Shown one piece after another: positions 23,412 through 37,346 of a stretch of DNA of 64,000 nt; the first letter of the stretch is position 1, and every line of letters begins with the position of its first letter. The DNA is from Antennarius striatus (taxonomy: Eukaryota; Chordata; Actinopteri; Lophiiformes; Antennariidae). The stretch covers positions 8,797,001-8,861,000 of the forward strand of contig NC_090797.1 of the NCBI RefSeq assembly GCF_040054535.1, in the 5' to 3' direction. Both the position numbers and the translations under genes were made by a program. Under the pieces are notes generated by a model. The model had not been told where the DNA came from and did no database searches. It saw nothing but the letters and a program-made list of their open reading frames with translations.

Positions 23412-26122
23412 GACCCATGTGACTTTAGGTTTGTGTGTTGATGTTTAGAATTCATAAACAGGCAAAGACTTTTCCTCTGTAGACATTTTGAAACAAGCTG
23501 CTGTAACAATCCTAACTGTGACCTGTTTCATATCACCTTTAAAAGATGTTCTACAGTGGTATTGTCTTCAGGTATAGTTGCAGAAAGATGACAGCACACT
23601 GTTGATGTCATCATAATGATGTCATTTTACTCAGATCTGCCTCATGTCAAATGAGATCACACCTAATTCCTTGACGATGGAACCCTACTCCTAACATTCA
23701 TAAACATGTGTTTGTCATCAGTGGTTTAGGTTTATCTATAATGATAAACATTGAAATTGAACATATTTTAAATCTAGATGTTATTTCTTGCCTCCATAGA
23801 TAAACAAAATCAAATTCTTTTGTATTACAGTACTCTGCATCAGCATTATCTCAGCTACAAGATTTGTTGCCTTTGGATGAGGCAACAAATCGGTCACAGT
23901 GGACTTTTTTATATTAATTAATTGTTAAGATAGAAATAAATGTTTATATTTACAAACTTTCATCTAATTTATCTTAAATATGACGCTTGATTTCAACGGA
24001 TTTCTATGGAAATTGCACTCAACGGGATTGTATTTTGTTGCAGTACCGCGATTGGCCTCTAGGGTAAACGAGCAGCGGGGTTTACAAGGATGCGTTTGAT
24101 TAAATTGTTGACGTAGGCCGCCTAAATGATACAAATAAGACGACGGTTCTTTTGCCGAGGTCACTGCCCGGCTGGACCGTCTACTCAGGACTAACTCCAC
24201 CTCGTGCCCGTCCTCCGCCGTGCTCCGCCCTCTCACGAACCTAACGTCCCCCTGCTGCTTTCTGTCCAGCCATCGAGCAAAAACTTCAGAGGGAACTTCA
24301 CAGCCTGACTCGGACGGATTAATCTTTCTTCACCAGGCGATGCTGTTAAGGAAACAAGCGGTAGTCGGCATGTGAAGGTTTCTGTGGGACATTACCAGTA
24401 AGATGAGCAGCAGATCGTAGCCAACGGTAGGAAACTCATCTCCTTTTTTTTTTTTTTTGTCCTCGTCTTTTTTTCCCGAAGACATGGAAACATTCTCGGC
24501 CTGAGCCGCCGTGATGTTTTCAGGTTGTCTTCAGGCCGAAACCAGCGCGTTTCTTCTCCCCAAAAAACATCAGATTTGTGGATTAAGGAGTGAAGCAGAG
24601 GGGGTTCAGGGGGGGTTCCGTCTGTTTCAGTGCAAACTTCTGTAAAATCCGCAAACTGAAGTTGAAACCAGTGACGTCACGTGGAGCTATAAAAGAAGAA
24701 TCCGCTGTTGTGTTACTGAAACAGTCCCCCACGTCTGTTCAGCCGCCAACATGGGAGGATGGGCGCTGTTGTGTTTGTTCCGTAACCCCGTTATTTCATT
24801 ATCTGAATTAAATCAGAAAACAAATTAAACCAAACACACCATAGGATTCGGGAGTATTTTTTTTACCCAGTAGGTGTTTATTTTGTCTTTCATCATCACT
24901 GATGACAGCTGTAATCCTCCTCCTGGTGAACCGGCATGACCCCCACATGATGCCACCATGCAGTCGGGTCCCATTTTTTGGGGGGGCCCCATCATTCCAG
25001 TTCCATCACACCTTGGATCAGATCTTGGGGTTTTATGCATTGATGTCTTATGGGTGGTGTAGATCCACTGAACCGTCTGGTGGACTTCCTGACCCCCAGT
25101 AGGTCAGTGGTTCAGTCCCAGTCCAGCTACCTCAGCACCGGTGTTTTACTGCTTGAACTCTTTGTGGTTTTAACCACAACAAGGAAGGCAGTATTTTGGA
25201 GTTTTTGGATCAAGGCTTTGGGGATATTTTTCTGAAAACATATTTTTTTTAAAACCTTCACTTACACAATTAATGCTTTTCTTGACATGAACTAACTATC
25301 CAGTAATATCTGGTTCTGTTATTTAAAATGTTCTAGGTACAGTTGGCCATGTGGGGAGATCATTATGTCTGTCAAAGCAGCGTTTTGTATTTGGAAAATA
25401 TTTATAATTTTATATTGATCTATTCATATTGAGTTGAATTCTGTCTGTGAACTTAGAGCACCACTTTCAATCATTAATTATATGTGGAATACAGTGTGCT
25501 GCAGTTTATCCAGCTATTGTCATGTATATGAGGCAATTGTGAAGAAAATGGGTGGCTGTTAATCATTAACTTGTACAAACTGTGGAAATGTTGAAAAAAA
25601 AATTGCATACTTGTGTGTCACAGGTATTCAAGTACAGCTGCTTTGTTCTCCTGAATCTCCCTGAAGTGGTAAGTTTATCTTCAGATGAAAGATGCTGAAC
25701 CTTCACCTGTCGTGACCTGATGACCTCATTCAGCTTGTATTTTATTTCTACATAATGTTAAGGTTGACAAGCTACATGTAGTAACAATATATGTGAATAA
25801 TCAGCTCTGATTTAAATGTTCTGCTGGTGAGATAGACGCCGTCACTCTTTTGTCTTGTTATTATATTTTTATTAGATATTTAATCTTCATGACATGCATC
25901 GAGGCGGTTTTGTTTCCATCATTATCTATTTGTTGACTGATTACACAAAAAAGGATTTGAGAGATTTTCATGCAAGTTTTTTTGAAGGTTTGGAAACATT
26001 GGCTTGAAATAAATCCATGAATTTCTTTGACATGGAGAGAACTCTGAAAGTTTTCTTGTATTGTTATTAAATTGGAACAAATTCAAATTAAACAATTTCT
26101 TGCAGTGCCTGTCGATTCAGTC
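23412..26122 (+). other. tspan9: Intergenic region and presumed 5' non-coding part of tspan9
   Basis: A GC-richer patch at about 24050-24560 may hold the tspan9 promoter and first exon; a GT follows CCAACG at about 24427. A possible second untranslated exon at 25624-25668 is bounded by CACAG and GTAAGT. The coding exon begins after TTTCTTGCAG at about 26104. The non-coding exon assignments rest on splice signals only. Around 24971-24982 a T run meets a G run. Confidence 0.4.
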
Positions 26123-28526
26123 ATGGCTCGTGGTTGCATTTGCTGCGTTAAATACATGCTGTTCCTCTTCAACCTGCTCTTCTGGGTGAGACTCACACAC
26201 GCGCACACACACCAGAACATGATCTTCCGATGTATCTGCAGTCAGATCCTCTTGTTATCACGTAATCAGCAGGGAGGGTTGCTTTTTTTCCTGTTTGTGT
26301 TTCAGCTGGGTGGGTGTGGATTTCTGGGTGTCGGAGTGTGGCTGTCGGTCTCTCAGGGCAGCTTTGCCACCCTGTCGCCCTCCTTCCCGTCACTCTCTGC
26401 CGCCAATCTCATCATCACCCTCGGCACCATTGTCATGGTAACGGGTTTCCTGGGTTGCCTGGGTGCTATCAAGGAGAACAAATGCTTGCTGCTGAGTGTG
26501 AGTATACTACAATACCCATCATTCATCACTACTGGCTCAAATCTTTTTGTTTATTCTTTGATTAGTTTCGGTTGTTTTGAAATGTTAAATGCGAGTAACA
26601 AATTCTTTACTTTGTTTCTTCAGTTTTTCATCGTTCTGTTGATCATCCTCTTGGCCGAGCTCATCCTCCTCATCCTCTTCTTTGTGTACACAGACAAGGT
26701 ACAACTTTGTCAAACCACACTCAATGTTTATTAATTATCCACACCTGCTATTGTACATTTGCCTACATGTCCCATGAACCACGTCTTCTCTTTTTGCTCA
26801 GGTGAGTGAAAATGCCAGACGGGACCTGAGGGAAGGCCTGGTGCTGTACAACATGGATAACAACGCCGGTCTGACGGATGCGTGGAACACCATCCAGGGA
26901 GAAGTAGGATACATGTCGACGACTTGTTCTGCTTCTTTTTGTATTCTGGAGTTATTTTCTGATTTTTAACTGTCATGTAATTTGTCATCCTAAAATTGCG
27001 GCCAGCTTTGAGGTAGTTATGAGCTGTTGGAGATAATTATAGGTTCCCTTCTCTCGTCTGTGCACCAGTGGCGATGTTGTGGAGTGATGAGCCACAATGA
27101 CTGGTACGCTGCCCTTCAGGATAACGTGGTTCCTGACCGCTGCTGCCAGAATTTATACCAAGGGTGTGGACGCAATGTCTCCAATGCTTTCTGGACACGG
27201 GTCAGTGTGTGTGTGTGTGTGTTTGTATGGTTATGAAGTGTTAAGGAAGTTCTATCCTCATCAAGTAGATCATGTTTTCACTGTCATGTTTAATAATAAT
27301 AATAATAATAAACCTTTATTGTCCCACAGTGGAGAAATTAATGTTTTTCTAAGGAGAATATTGTGCAAGAAATATTTGACAGATTTTCATGAATGATGAG
27401 CAGGTTGGACGTGAAGCAGAGAAAAACTCACTAGAGGAAGACGAAGCACAGACTGATGGCGCAAATCTTGGGACAGTTGGGCTTTTTTGCTGAAAATCAG
27501 ATGATGGGAGTGATTTTCCCCTCCTGTATATATGCTGTATGAAGCTGCAGCCTGCAGATTAGCTCAGCATTGGAACTGGCAGCAGGTCAGAATGGCTCTC
27601 CTAAGTCTCTTCAAAGATAAAAGTTAAGGCCCACCAGTTCCTTGTAATTCAGTCAAGCCTTAACCGCCATAATCATACTTGGAATTTATTAAAAGCCAAC
27701 CTTTTATATGTGGTTGATCCAGAATTATGTTTGGATCCACTCCAGATTGTACTCTTTCGTTATCCATTCATTAATAATTTCTGAGGAAACGTCAAGAAAC
27801 TCATTTTTTCACAACATTGCAGCAGAAAGGAAAGATCCCTGATCTATCCCTGTATGTAGATTCATACCTAATTTTGGGGGGGGTATATTCTGGACACAGA
27901 TCCATCTTCCCCACAAATTTTCTGGAATCCACTGAGTGATTTTCTTGTAATCCTGATGCCAAACTAACAAACCACTTGGCCTCCTGATCGGAGGAGGTAA
28001 TTAATTTGCCGGCTTTCTAATTTCTAACATAGAAGACTAGAATTAAACAACCTGACAATTCTCACATTCATTTGTGAGTTTTAGAAATACTTTCCAACCA
28101 TCATGCTCAACTCAACACCCTCTGCCTGTAGCTAATACTCTCATTTGCATAGGAGAGTTGTATTGATCACTTGAAACTCTTGTGGCAAACACAATAAATA
28201 CTTGAAAATGTCTCAACCAGTTCCATTAAATTAGGGAAAGGATGCTTAACCTGACATTCCTCGTAAGTACCAGTGTTGTGTGTGTTTTCAGGGTTGCTTT
28301 GAAAAAGTAGAGGAGTGGCTGGATGACAACAAACACCTCCTTGGAACCATCGCCATGTGTGTGTTGGTCATACAGGTAAATCTTTTTATTTATGCAGCAC
28401 TCAAACCCTGAAACAAGACCAATTCATGGTTAATGCAAGCTTTTGCTTCCCCAGCTCCTGGGTATGGCTTTCTCCATGACGCTTTACCAACAAATCCACC
28501 AGTCAGGAAAGAAGTACGAAGCCTGA
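26123..28526 (+). CDS. tspan9: Tetraspanin-9
   Basis: Coding exons 26123-26185, 26306-26497, 26624-26698, 26802-26903, 27069-27200, 28292-28375 and 28455-28526 (TGA) give 239 aa, exactly the human TSPAN9 length. There are four membrane segments (~14-36, 57-79, 86-110, 204-226), with juxtamembrane cysteines near the start (ARGCICC) that are typical palmitoylation sites. The large loop has the tetraspanin CCG at 147-149, further cysteines at 169, 170, 177 and 190, and an N-glycosylation site NVS at 180. The stretches GSFATLSPSFPSLSAANL and FFIVLLIILLAELILLIL separate it from TSPAN4. Tetraspanins organise membrane microdomains with integrins and other partners at the cell surface; no specific partner can be read from sequence. 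Exon 4 begins with a perfect donor-like sequence. The gene converges with amdhd1. Confidence 0.95.
27201..28291 (+). other. tspan9: tspan9 intron 5
   Basis: The donor of exon 5 (CGG, then GTCAGTGTGTGTG) runs into a short GT tract. A truncated retroposon tail lies at 27287-27345. The remainder is unremarkable AT-rich intron without a recognisable exon. Confidence 0.6.
27287..27345 (-). mobile_element. Truncated retroposon 3' tail
   Basis: On the minus strand it reads CTCCACTGTGGGACAATAAA, then GGTTT and (ATT)n, the standard tail of a fish LINE/SINE group. Only the 3' end is left. Confidence 0.65.
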
Positions 28527-29915
28527 TTGGAATAACAAGAATATGCTGTTAACATTGGGTGCATAAAATATATCACTTTCTCCCCAGTCTGTTTCTTTAC
28601 CTTCATGCTTTATTTGTAAAAAAAAAAAAAAGCCAATTATTTTGTGCCACTACATCCTTTTTTATTTTGCATATCTTCATTAATCCTCCCATTTATTGTT
28701 GTGAATAGCATTCTGATTAGCGTTTCTTACATAATGTGCTTTCATGTTACGTGTTTGGAAAAACTGATCTCTTTTGAACAGTGAGAGATAAAAGAAGAGA
28801 ATGAGGAGCCTGGCATGTTCAAAGACATAGTTCTGGTTTATTGAAGTGGGGGGGTTGAGATTCTTATGCATAGTTAAGTATATTTCATTTATAAGCAACA
28901 AGTCACTACAAAGTTATTGAGTCCTTTGTATGTTTGCTTTCCATTCCACTTCGAAAAAGACTGAAACTCTCCAAAGCCTCGAGATTCCTCAGGGAGAGGA
29001 TAGCAAGTTGCTGTTTATGTGTGACTTCGGTGAATGAAAGCCAGTTACAACATTGAATTCATAAAATAATACTAAACAATCAATGCAGCAGGGCCAGTTC
29101 TCCTATGTTGAACAAAATAAATGACTTTTCAAGTGAGTGTATCTGATATAGTGACCTCAGATGTGTAATGGATGTGGTAAAGCAGCAAATACATTGTGAT
29201 TATTGTGTAAACTTCACATGAGTAAGTGACTGAAATGTGTAATTGCTTAGCTTCCTAAGCCGGTACTTGTGCTGCTCCTCCACACTAGGAATATGCTGAC
29301 ATCCAACTATTTTATAGTGGACCTCCTACAGCCCCAAAAGCCTGTGGAAAAACAATGGAACCTTTTGATGAAATTGTGTACTGAGATGTCAATAAAAATA
29401 CTCTTTGCTAGTGTGATAATAGTTTGTTTCCATTGTTCTGATAATTACTGACTCAACTCCATCATTTGTGTTTTCTTTGGCTCTTTTTATGATTACTCCA
29501 TAGCTGTAGTATCTGCATTCACCCTGATTAAATCAGAGTAGGAACCAAGTCAAAAATGTTTGTGGGTAACAGTTTAACCAGTGGAAACAGGAAATATCTG
29601 ACCTGCACCTGAAGCGATGATTAAACTCCTCTGTTATCCACTTGTCACACAGTGACTCATAACTGGTAAATTGATTTTAATCAAAAAACCAACTTGTCAT
29701 TAAGACAGCACACAGAACCAGTCAGTTAGCTGAACGGCTGATCATTTTGGTATAAACAGGAACCAAAATGTGTCCACTGGGGACAACAGTCACTTATCTC
29801 AGTATCTTTATTCATATCTCAATGTTTCCCTCAGTAAAACATGGGCTGTATGTGGGCTGTGTCCGTGAGCATCAATGACAACTTCACGTATCTGAGTCAA
29901 GATGTTATTCTACAG
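28527..29915. terminator. Convergent 3' ends of tspan9 and amdhd1
   Basis: Plus-strand AATAAA hexamers at 29116-29121 and 29391-29396 (the latter with GT-rich sequence after it) are candidates for tspan9. A minus-strand AATAAA at 29807-29812, 104 bp beyond the amdhd1 stop, is the candidate for amdhd1. The two strongest signals are about 410 bp apart, so the transcripts need not overlap. No other gene is seen. Confidence 0.5.
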
Positions 29916-31028
29916 TTATAAATCCATGGTTTTATCGTTATCATGGACGACGCTGCCTTTGATTATAACGTAACGGATTAGCTCCTGGTGTCCTCCCAGC
30001 TGGTAGATCAGATGCTCCCACCTGAAGCAAAACACAAGAAGGATTGTTTCATGCAAAAATACCTTATTCACACAAGCAGTTATCAAACAATGAACACTTA
30101 AAGGTGTGTTATACCTGTCTAAGAGGAAACCTCCAAACCAGCACATTATCATACATTTAGATTGGCCATGAATTCATAAAATATGTATCATCATAGCTTG
30201 CATTTTTTGAATTGGATTTGGGTGCAGTTGCAAATTCTGGATCATCTTTTCACTTTTTTTTAATCAAATTTAAATAGATCACCATTTCTCCACTGAGCTT
30301 TGGCAATCCATTATAACCATCTTTTTTCTTCATACAACACAAATGTTTCCATAAAACATCTCATAGTATAGTCCTCAAATGCTATTTCCAGACTCACAGG
30401 GTAAAAGAAATATGATTCTATGTGTTCAATCTTCATTAATTCCACTCTTGAGTTACCGTGCTGCGTTGAGAACCAGCAGATCTCCATGTTTGCCAACCTC
30501 CAGGGAGCCGTGAGTGTTGGAGCGCCCCAGGGCGTACGCTGCGTTGATGGTTGCTGCAGCCAAAGCTTCGGACATGGACATCCTCATGTTTACACAGGCC
30601 AGGTGCATGACTATTGGCTGAGGAAAATGGACAAGACAGAGGCAAAAGATTATGTCATCAATATCCCACAATCCTTCACTTCACAGCTCTACTCACCATA
30701 GAGCAGCAGTAGGCGTTGGGGTTGAAGTCGCTGCCAAGGGCGACAATTACCCCAGCATCCAACATGTCTCTGGCCCGAGGCTGAGGCAGCCTAAACACGC
30801 ACAAACACACACAGACAACAGTCATTACATGTCACATGTCTTTGATGAGTGTGTAAGGATTTGTGTTACTGTTTAATACCGTAGGATATAAGCTGTTGTT
30901 GGTAAGAGGACAGCAGCGGTTTTTGCTTTCGCCATGGCAGCGATCCCCTCGTCTGTGACCTCCTCCAGGTGGCTAATGGCCAACGATCCCAGCTCTGCAC
31001 CTAACTGACAGATACACACACACATACA

Positions 31029-31071
<43 letters not shown>

Positions 31072-33277
31072 ACACATAGTTTTTTATGCTTCTAACTTGA
31101 ATATCTTTGGTGATTTTACTGTTGTCCAGTCAAAATAAAATGTCCAAACAGTGACGCTGGATAAAAATAATTATTATTGGCTGCTGTGTCTCTGTGTTTG
31201 AAAATGATTTCAGACGACAACGAAAAAAATTTACTTGAGGAAATGTTGCTACTGGATTTGCACTCCTTGAATGTGTAACAAACACTGTGCCACGTGTTCT
31301 CCATGTGATTTGCTGAATTTAACAGCTTATTTTAACAGACTGGAAAAAGAAGTAATTCCCATCAATCTTCTTTACAACAGAGACAAGCGAGCAACAAACT
31401 TCATAAACCCAATGAGCACTGGTTTTAGGCTTCACTTTGTCTGCAAATCAAGAAAGAGTATGAAATACCTGAGCAGCGTTCATGGGGTGTAATTCATCTC
31501 CATGGAAGTTGATGTTGAGGCCCATTTCTTTTCCGGCCTGTAGGATGGCGCGAGTGGAGCTGAGGTCAAACACTCCCTGCTCACAGAACACATCGATGTT
31601 GTCAACACTGAGAGCCCCAGCAGATATCTGCTGTTTCAGCCGTGGCAGCTGGACATCCAGGATGTCCTTTGTGGCTTCTGCAACCGTCTTCCCTCTGAAC
31701 GACATGCAGAAAACCACAAGGAAGATAAACATCTAGGATAGGATGTGAAGTTACATCAGTCTAAGGACAGTTCATACTTGGGTACAGCATGGGCTCCACA
31801 ATGAGTAGAGGAGATGTTGATGGGCAGAGTGCGCCTGGCCTCCTCAATCACCTCCAGCATTTTGAGCTCAGTCTGCAGCTCCAGGCCATATCCGCTCTTA
31901 CACTCAACCAGGGTGGTGCCTGCTCGCTGCATCCGGACCAACCTGCTGCTGAGGGATGTCAGTAACTCTGTGGACTTAGCAGCTCGAGTGTGTTCCACTG
32001 TGAAATGGATCCCTCCACCCGCCTGGTGCACGTCCATGTAGGTAGCACCAGCCAGCTGCAACGTTAAGGAATGTTTCATTGAACTTTAAGCTACAGTTGT
32101 GATTCTGTCACAACATGTTTACCTTCATTGCAAATTCATGCACCCGGTCACCAGCCCAGACTGGATGGGTGTGAGCATCCACTAAGCCTGAAATTAGAAG
32201 GTTCTTGGAATGTAGTTTTCTGATGAGATGTGCAAAAGCCATAGAAATCACTGCTGGTACTCACCAGGCAGAACACACATTCCTGTAGCATCAATCACTT
32301 TATCAAAGACTGACTCTGAATACTGAGCTTCAATGCTGTCAGCAGGCCCCACAGCTTTAAGAAGTCCATCACTGGAAGAATGAAAACTTGTGTCAACACT
32401 CCTGTAGGACTACTAGACGTGAGTCTGGAATGTTCTAAAATGGCAACCATGAAAATTGTTTTTGTAGTAGCTCTGATGTCACCCTCAGGTCAAAGTACAG
32501 ATGTTTGGCAAGCACATAGCAGTCCCAGCACATACAATATTTAGAAGTAATATTGAATAAAAAACACATCTGATTTGAAAATAAAACACTGACAGGGATT
32601 TTTAATCTGCATAAGGAGTACAGTACTTTGTACATTTCAAGTATGTTTTGTTGCTGGAATTTGACACTTTTTACAATAGAAGAAAGAATTTATGAATACT
32701 ATTAATAAAATAAAAAAATATATATCAGAAGTAAACAATGAACTGTAGAATAATATTAGTTAATGATTGTGAAAAAATTTTTCTGGTATGTAATGAGTCA
32801 CTCTATCCAGTAGGGGTCGCAGTTTCACATCTAATTACAGTAACACAGTTCAGCTAGGCAATTTTTCACCTTCACATTTGGAAGGGGGTAAATAAAAGCA
32901 TTTCGAACTACAACCTGGGTATGAAAATGATTAGCATCACATTTGACAGACATAATTAAATAATTTTAAGTCTACATTTACAGTTTGAATTTTAGAAATT
33001 GCTTCTCATATGTGGCCCGACTCGTCCTGCAGATTGGACTGCTCTCCTGGACTCATTCACAAGGTAACACTTCACTCAAATGTAAATTTATCTGACCTTT
33101 GTTGATCATAGTCTAAGTCTTTGTGCTGCTGAAAACTCACCTTCCTATGACCACGCTCCCATTTTCAAACACACACAGTTTTTGCATCCCATGTTTGGTG
33201 ATGTATTTCTCTCCGTTGTTGCAGATCACAACTACCTGTTTGGCATTCTTCACAAGAAGTTTATAGTTTTTGGACAT
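29916..33277 (-). CDS. amdhd1: Imidazolonepropionase (amidohydrolase domain-containing 1)
   Basis: Nine exons on the minus strand (33277-33141, 32371-32265, 32187-32123, 32055-31778, 31694-31469, 31004-30880, 30790-30697, 30617-30457, 30021-29916) join to 432 aa; human AMDHD1 is 426. It hydrolyses 4-imidazolone-5-propanoate to N-formimino-glutamate, the third step of histidine degradation. Amidohydrolase hallmarks are intact: the metal-binding HTH pair (H87, H89), H192 in GAHAVPK, HGDELH (H260, E263, H265), H283 in SHLEEV and the catalytic Asp in GSDFNPNAY (D334). The substrate-loop motif ECKSGYGLELQTELKML matches human closely. Most vertebrate members share this length. In human, AMDHD1 sits beside HAL, the first enzyme of the same pathway; HAL is not in this window. 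Confidence 0.96.
31019..31077 (-). repeat. (CA)n immediately upstream of amdhd1 exon 6
   Basis: A CA tract on the plus strand, so GT on the transcribed sense strand, starts within 15 bp of the exon 6 acceptor (exon starts at 31004). Confidence 0.9.
32372..33140 (-). other. amdhd1: amdhd1 intron 1
   Basis: AT-rich intron with no extra exon recognised. A weak CTCF-like word (CCAGTAGGGGTCGCAG) occurs on the plus strand at 32807-32822. Confidence 0.5.
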
Positions 33278-34276
33278 TTTAATTCAAAGCAGAAACAATT
33301 TGGTACCGAGGGACCGTTTTTCTGCTAGTTTGGCAACAGGGCAAATATTTAGTCAGGAGAGCAGGGTTGAAAGTGCACAGTGAGGGGCGGGGCTTCGGCA
33401 AGACATTTAAACAGGGCTGAGAAGCGACCTAGCTTACTTCCGGTATCTGTGTCACGTGTCATCGCTTCCCCGCCCCTTTTGAGTACAAGATTAGGGTGAG
33501 CTCAAGACCTTTCATTGCAAACCCCTTGTTCACCCAATTTTAGAACCAATGGTTCACTATGTATTGATAATAAACTTTTTTTTTTTAAAAAATCAGTTGG
33601 AATTACATTTTCTCCACTTTTCCAAATTTAAACATATTTTATTACAGTAACCCAGTAAAATGCTCACCCAGTGTTTATAACAGCAAAACATAAACACAAC
33701 ACTGAGAAGGCCAAAATTCTAACCGACCCAGAATGAGCAGCAAAGACCGTTAGCAGCCATGATAGGCCTGTAAATCCCAAGCAATATAAACTTATCTGGG
33801 ACATGAAGGACTTGGAGTCTGACCAAGTTGTGGTGGCAGGACGCATTACCAAACCTGTGAAAAGAATTTCACTGCACTAGACCTGCCAAATAAATCAAAC
33901 CTACAGACCATTGAAAACTTGGAGGTTAATAAACAGTAACATCCTCCATGGTACAAGTTATTTTTAATTAGTAATCTACCCAACATGGCTCTGCATTTAG
34001 AAATGATATAGATTAAGCATTGTAACATTTAATCTGTAAGATTATATGAACAAACAAGAAAAATCAGGTTTAAGAAATTGTGTAATCATTTATTGTGTCT
34101 GTATCACAATGTTGGAACATAAAATTGGTCTCACATACAGTACAAAAAAAATACTACAAAAAATAACCAAACCCCCAAGCACTTGTTTCACATAGTGAAA
34201 ACACAAACACATCAACTTAACTATAAACCTCAATCACACTCTGACAGAACACCAAGTCTGGTCCTTTTCATCAGCT
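33278..34276 (-). promoter_or_regulatory. amdhd1 promoter and snrpf 3' region
   Basis: About 160-180 bp upstream of the amdhd1 start lie an ETS element (ACTTCCGG, 33436-33443) and an E-box (GTCACGTG, 33451-33458), within a locally GC-rich patch (33380-33480). Further right, a minus-strand AATAAA at 34089-34094, 183 bp past the snrpf stop, is its likely poly(A) signal. No coding exon is seen, and in particular nothing resembling CCDC38. Confidence 0.5.
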
Positions 34277-35904
<1,628 letters not shown>

Positions 35905-36105
35905 TTCTGTTTTATTTGATAATGGTCAGGATTGAGTAATTTTTCTAACTTTTCTTCACAATAACGTTGTCTCTTCGTAGACCAGTACACGCTTTGCCGC
36001 CGAACAGGAAGTGGAACACTGACCTGCGAATAGTCTCCAGGTTTCGTCACGGTGCCACCTAGCGGTGAAAAGTGGACACCGCAGCGCAAGATTGCCCCTT
36101 TAGAA
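35905..36105 (-). promoter_or_regulatory. snrpf: snrpf promoter with ETS element and CTCF-like motif
   Basis: About 100 bp upstream of the snrpf start is an ETS/GABP-type site (ACAGGAAGTG on plus, 36004-36013). A CTCF-like motif (minus strand CACCGCTAGGTGGCA, 36053-36067) lies 40 bp further out. The GC-richer composition from about 35970 to 36090 fits a housekeeping promoter. Confidence 0.55.
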
Positions 36106-36195
36106 TCAGAATCACAATCAGAAAATAGTTTATTGCCAGGTACAGTAAAGTTTACCAAACGAGGAACTTGACGTGGTGTCGGTGCATTAAGAGGT
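36106..36195 (-). mobile_element. Truncated retroposon fragment
   Basis: The words AATCAGAATCACAATCAGAA, TTTATTGCCAGGTACAGTAA and GAGGAACTTGACGTGGTG are typical of the 3' end of a fish LINE family lying in reverse. No coding sequence remains. Confidence 0.5.
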
Positions 36196-36888
36196 GGCAA
36201 GAAGCAATAACGAATGAAAATATAAGAAATAAAATAAAATAAAAAAACCCTCACTATTTATAATTTACATTCAAGGTGAGGTATATGGTTAGTGTTTATA
36301 AGGAAAAAATCCAAAGACTAAACTGTCGTTGCAAAGTGAACAACCATAAGGAAAAAAAATGTAACTGCTATTGCCAAAATGTTATTAAATGCTATATTAT
36401 ATAAAATACAATTAGGCCGTTATCTGCATTCATTTAAAATAAATACATGACAATAATAATAACACTATTAATACAGCTATAGTAAGAATAAATTTGTCCT
36501 TAAATTTGTGAATAGGGACTGCAAGTAATGATAATCATTACAGAGTTATCTGCAGATTGCTTCTTTTTTTGAAGAACTGATTGTTATATAAAAGAAAAGT
36601 TCCAAGACCATTACTAAAAAGCCCTAAGTAAAATAATTGTTTTACTTAGAAGAAAATTTAATTATCTTCCGACTAACAATTTATTTTCGTGCCTCTAACA
36701 ATCTGCAGCGAGTTTGTGATCCTTGCAAGGGAGTTGGACATTACTTCATATGTATTACTCCACCTTTCAGCAAAGGTATGTCTAAACAGACATTCTTGTA
36801 ATACTTGTAATATGATTATTGTAGGGTCAAGTTCAAAGCATATGAATCAAGTCTATTTTCTTCTGAAGTATGTCCAAACATTACTGGC
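36196..36888. other. AT-rich intergenic stretch
   Basis: No gene or recognisable repeat seen between the two retroposon fragments in the snrpf-ntn4 interval. Confidence 0.5.
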
Positions 36889-37346
36889 TTCTTCTTCTTC
36901 TCCTTTTGGCTTTTCCCTTCAGGGGTCGCCACAGCGAATCAATTGTCTTAATCTAACCCTGTCTTCTGCATCCTCTTCTCTCACACCAACTACCTTCATA
37001 CATCCATAAACCTTCTCTTTGGTCTTCCTCTAGGCCTCCTGCCTGGCAGTTCAAAACTCAGCATCCTTCTACCAATATATTCACTATCTCTCCTCTGGAC
37101 ATGTCCAAACCATCTCAGTCTGACCTCTCTGACTTTATCTCCAAAACCTCTAACATGTGCTGTCCCTCTGATGTACTCATTCCTGATCCTATCCTTCCTG
37201 GTCACTCCCAGAGAGAACCTCAGCATCTTCATCTCTGCTACCTCCAGCTCTGTCTCCTGTCTTTTCCTCAGTGACACTGTCTCTAGACCAAACAACATCA
37301 CTGGTCTCACCACAGTTTTGCACACCTTTCCTTTCATTTTCTTTCA
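36889..37346 (-). mobile_element. RTE-type LINE, 3' end of reverse transcriptase ORF
   Basis: A minus-strand frame of about 113 codons (37337-36999) reads like the C-terminus of fish RTE-clade retrotransposon proteins, with VCKTVVRPVMLFGLETVSLR, ELEVAEMKMLRFSLGVTR, DRIRNEYIRGTAHV and RLRWFGHVQRR. It is followed by the 3' tail GGGGCGACC-like / CCCTGAAGGGAAAAGCC, ending in GAAGAAGAAG. The element is 5'-truncated and lacks the catalytic RT core, so it is immobile. Confidence 0.85.

Noticed and set aside
32807-32822. Fourth CTCF site as a firm call
   Set aside because: It departs from the consensus at core positions; reported only within the motif cluster.
36999-37337. A 113-codon minus-strand frame as a host gene
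   Set aside because: The sequence is the C-terminal part of an RTE-type retrotransposon protein with its 3' tail, not a host gene.
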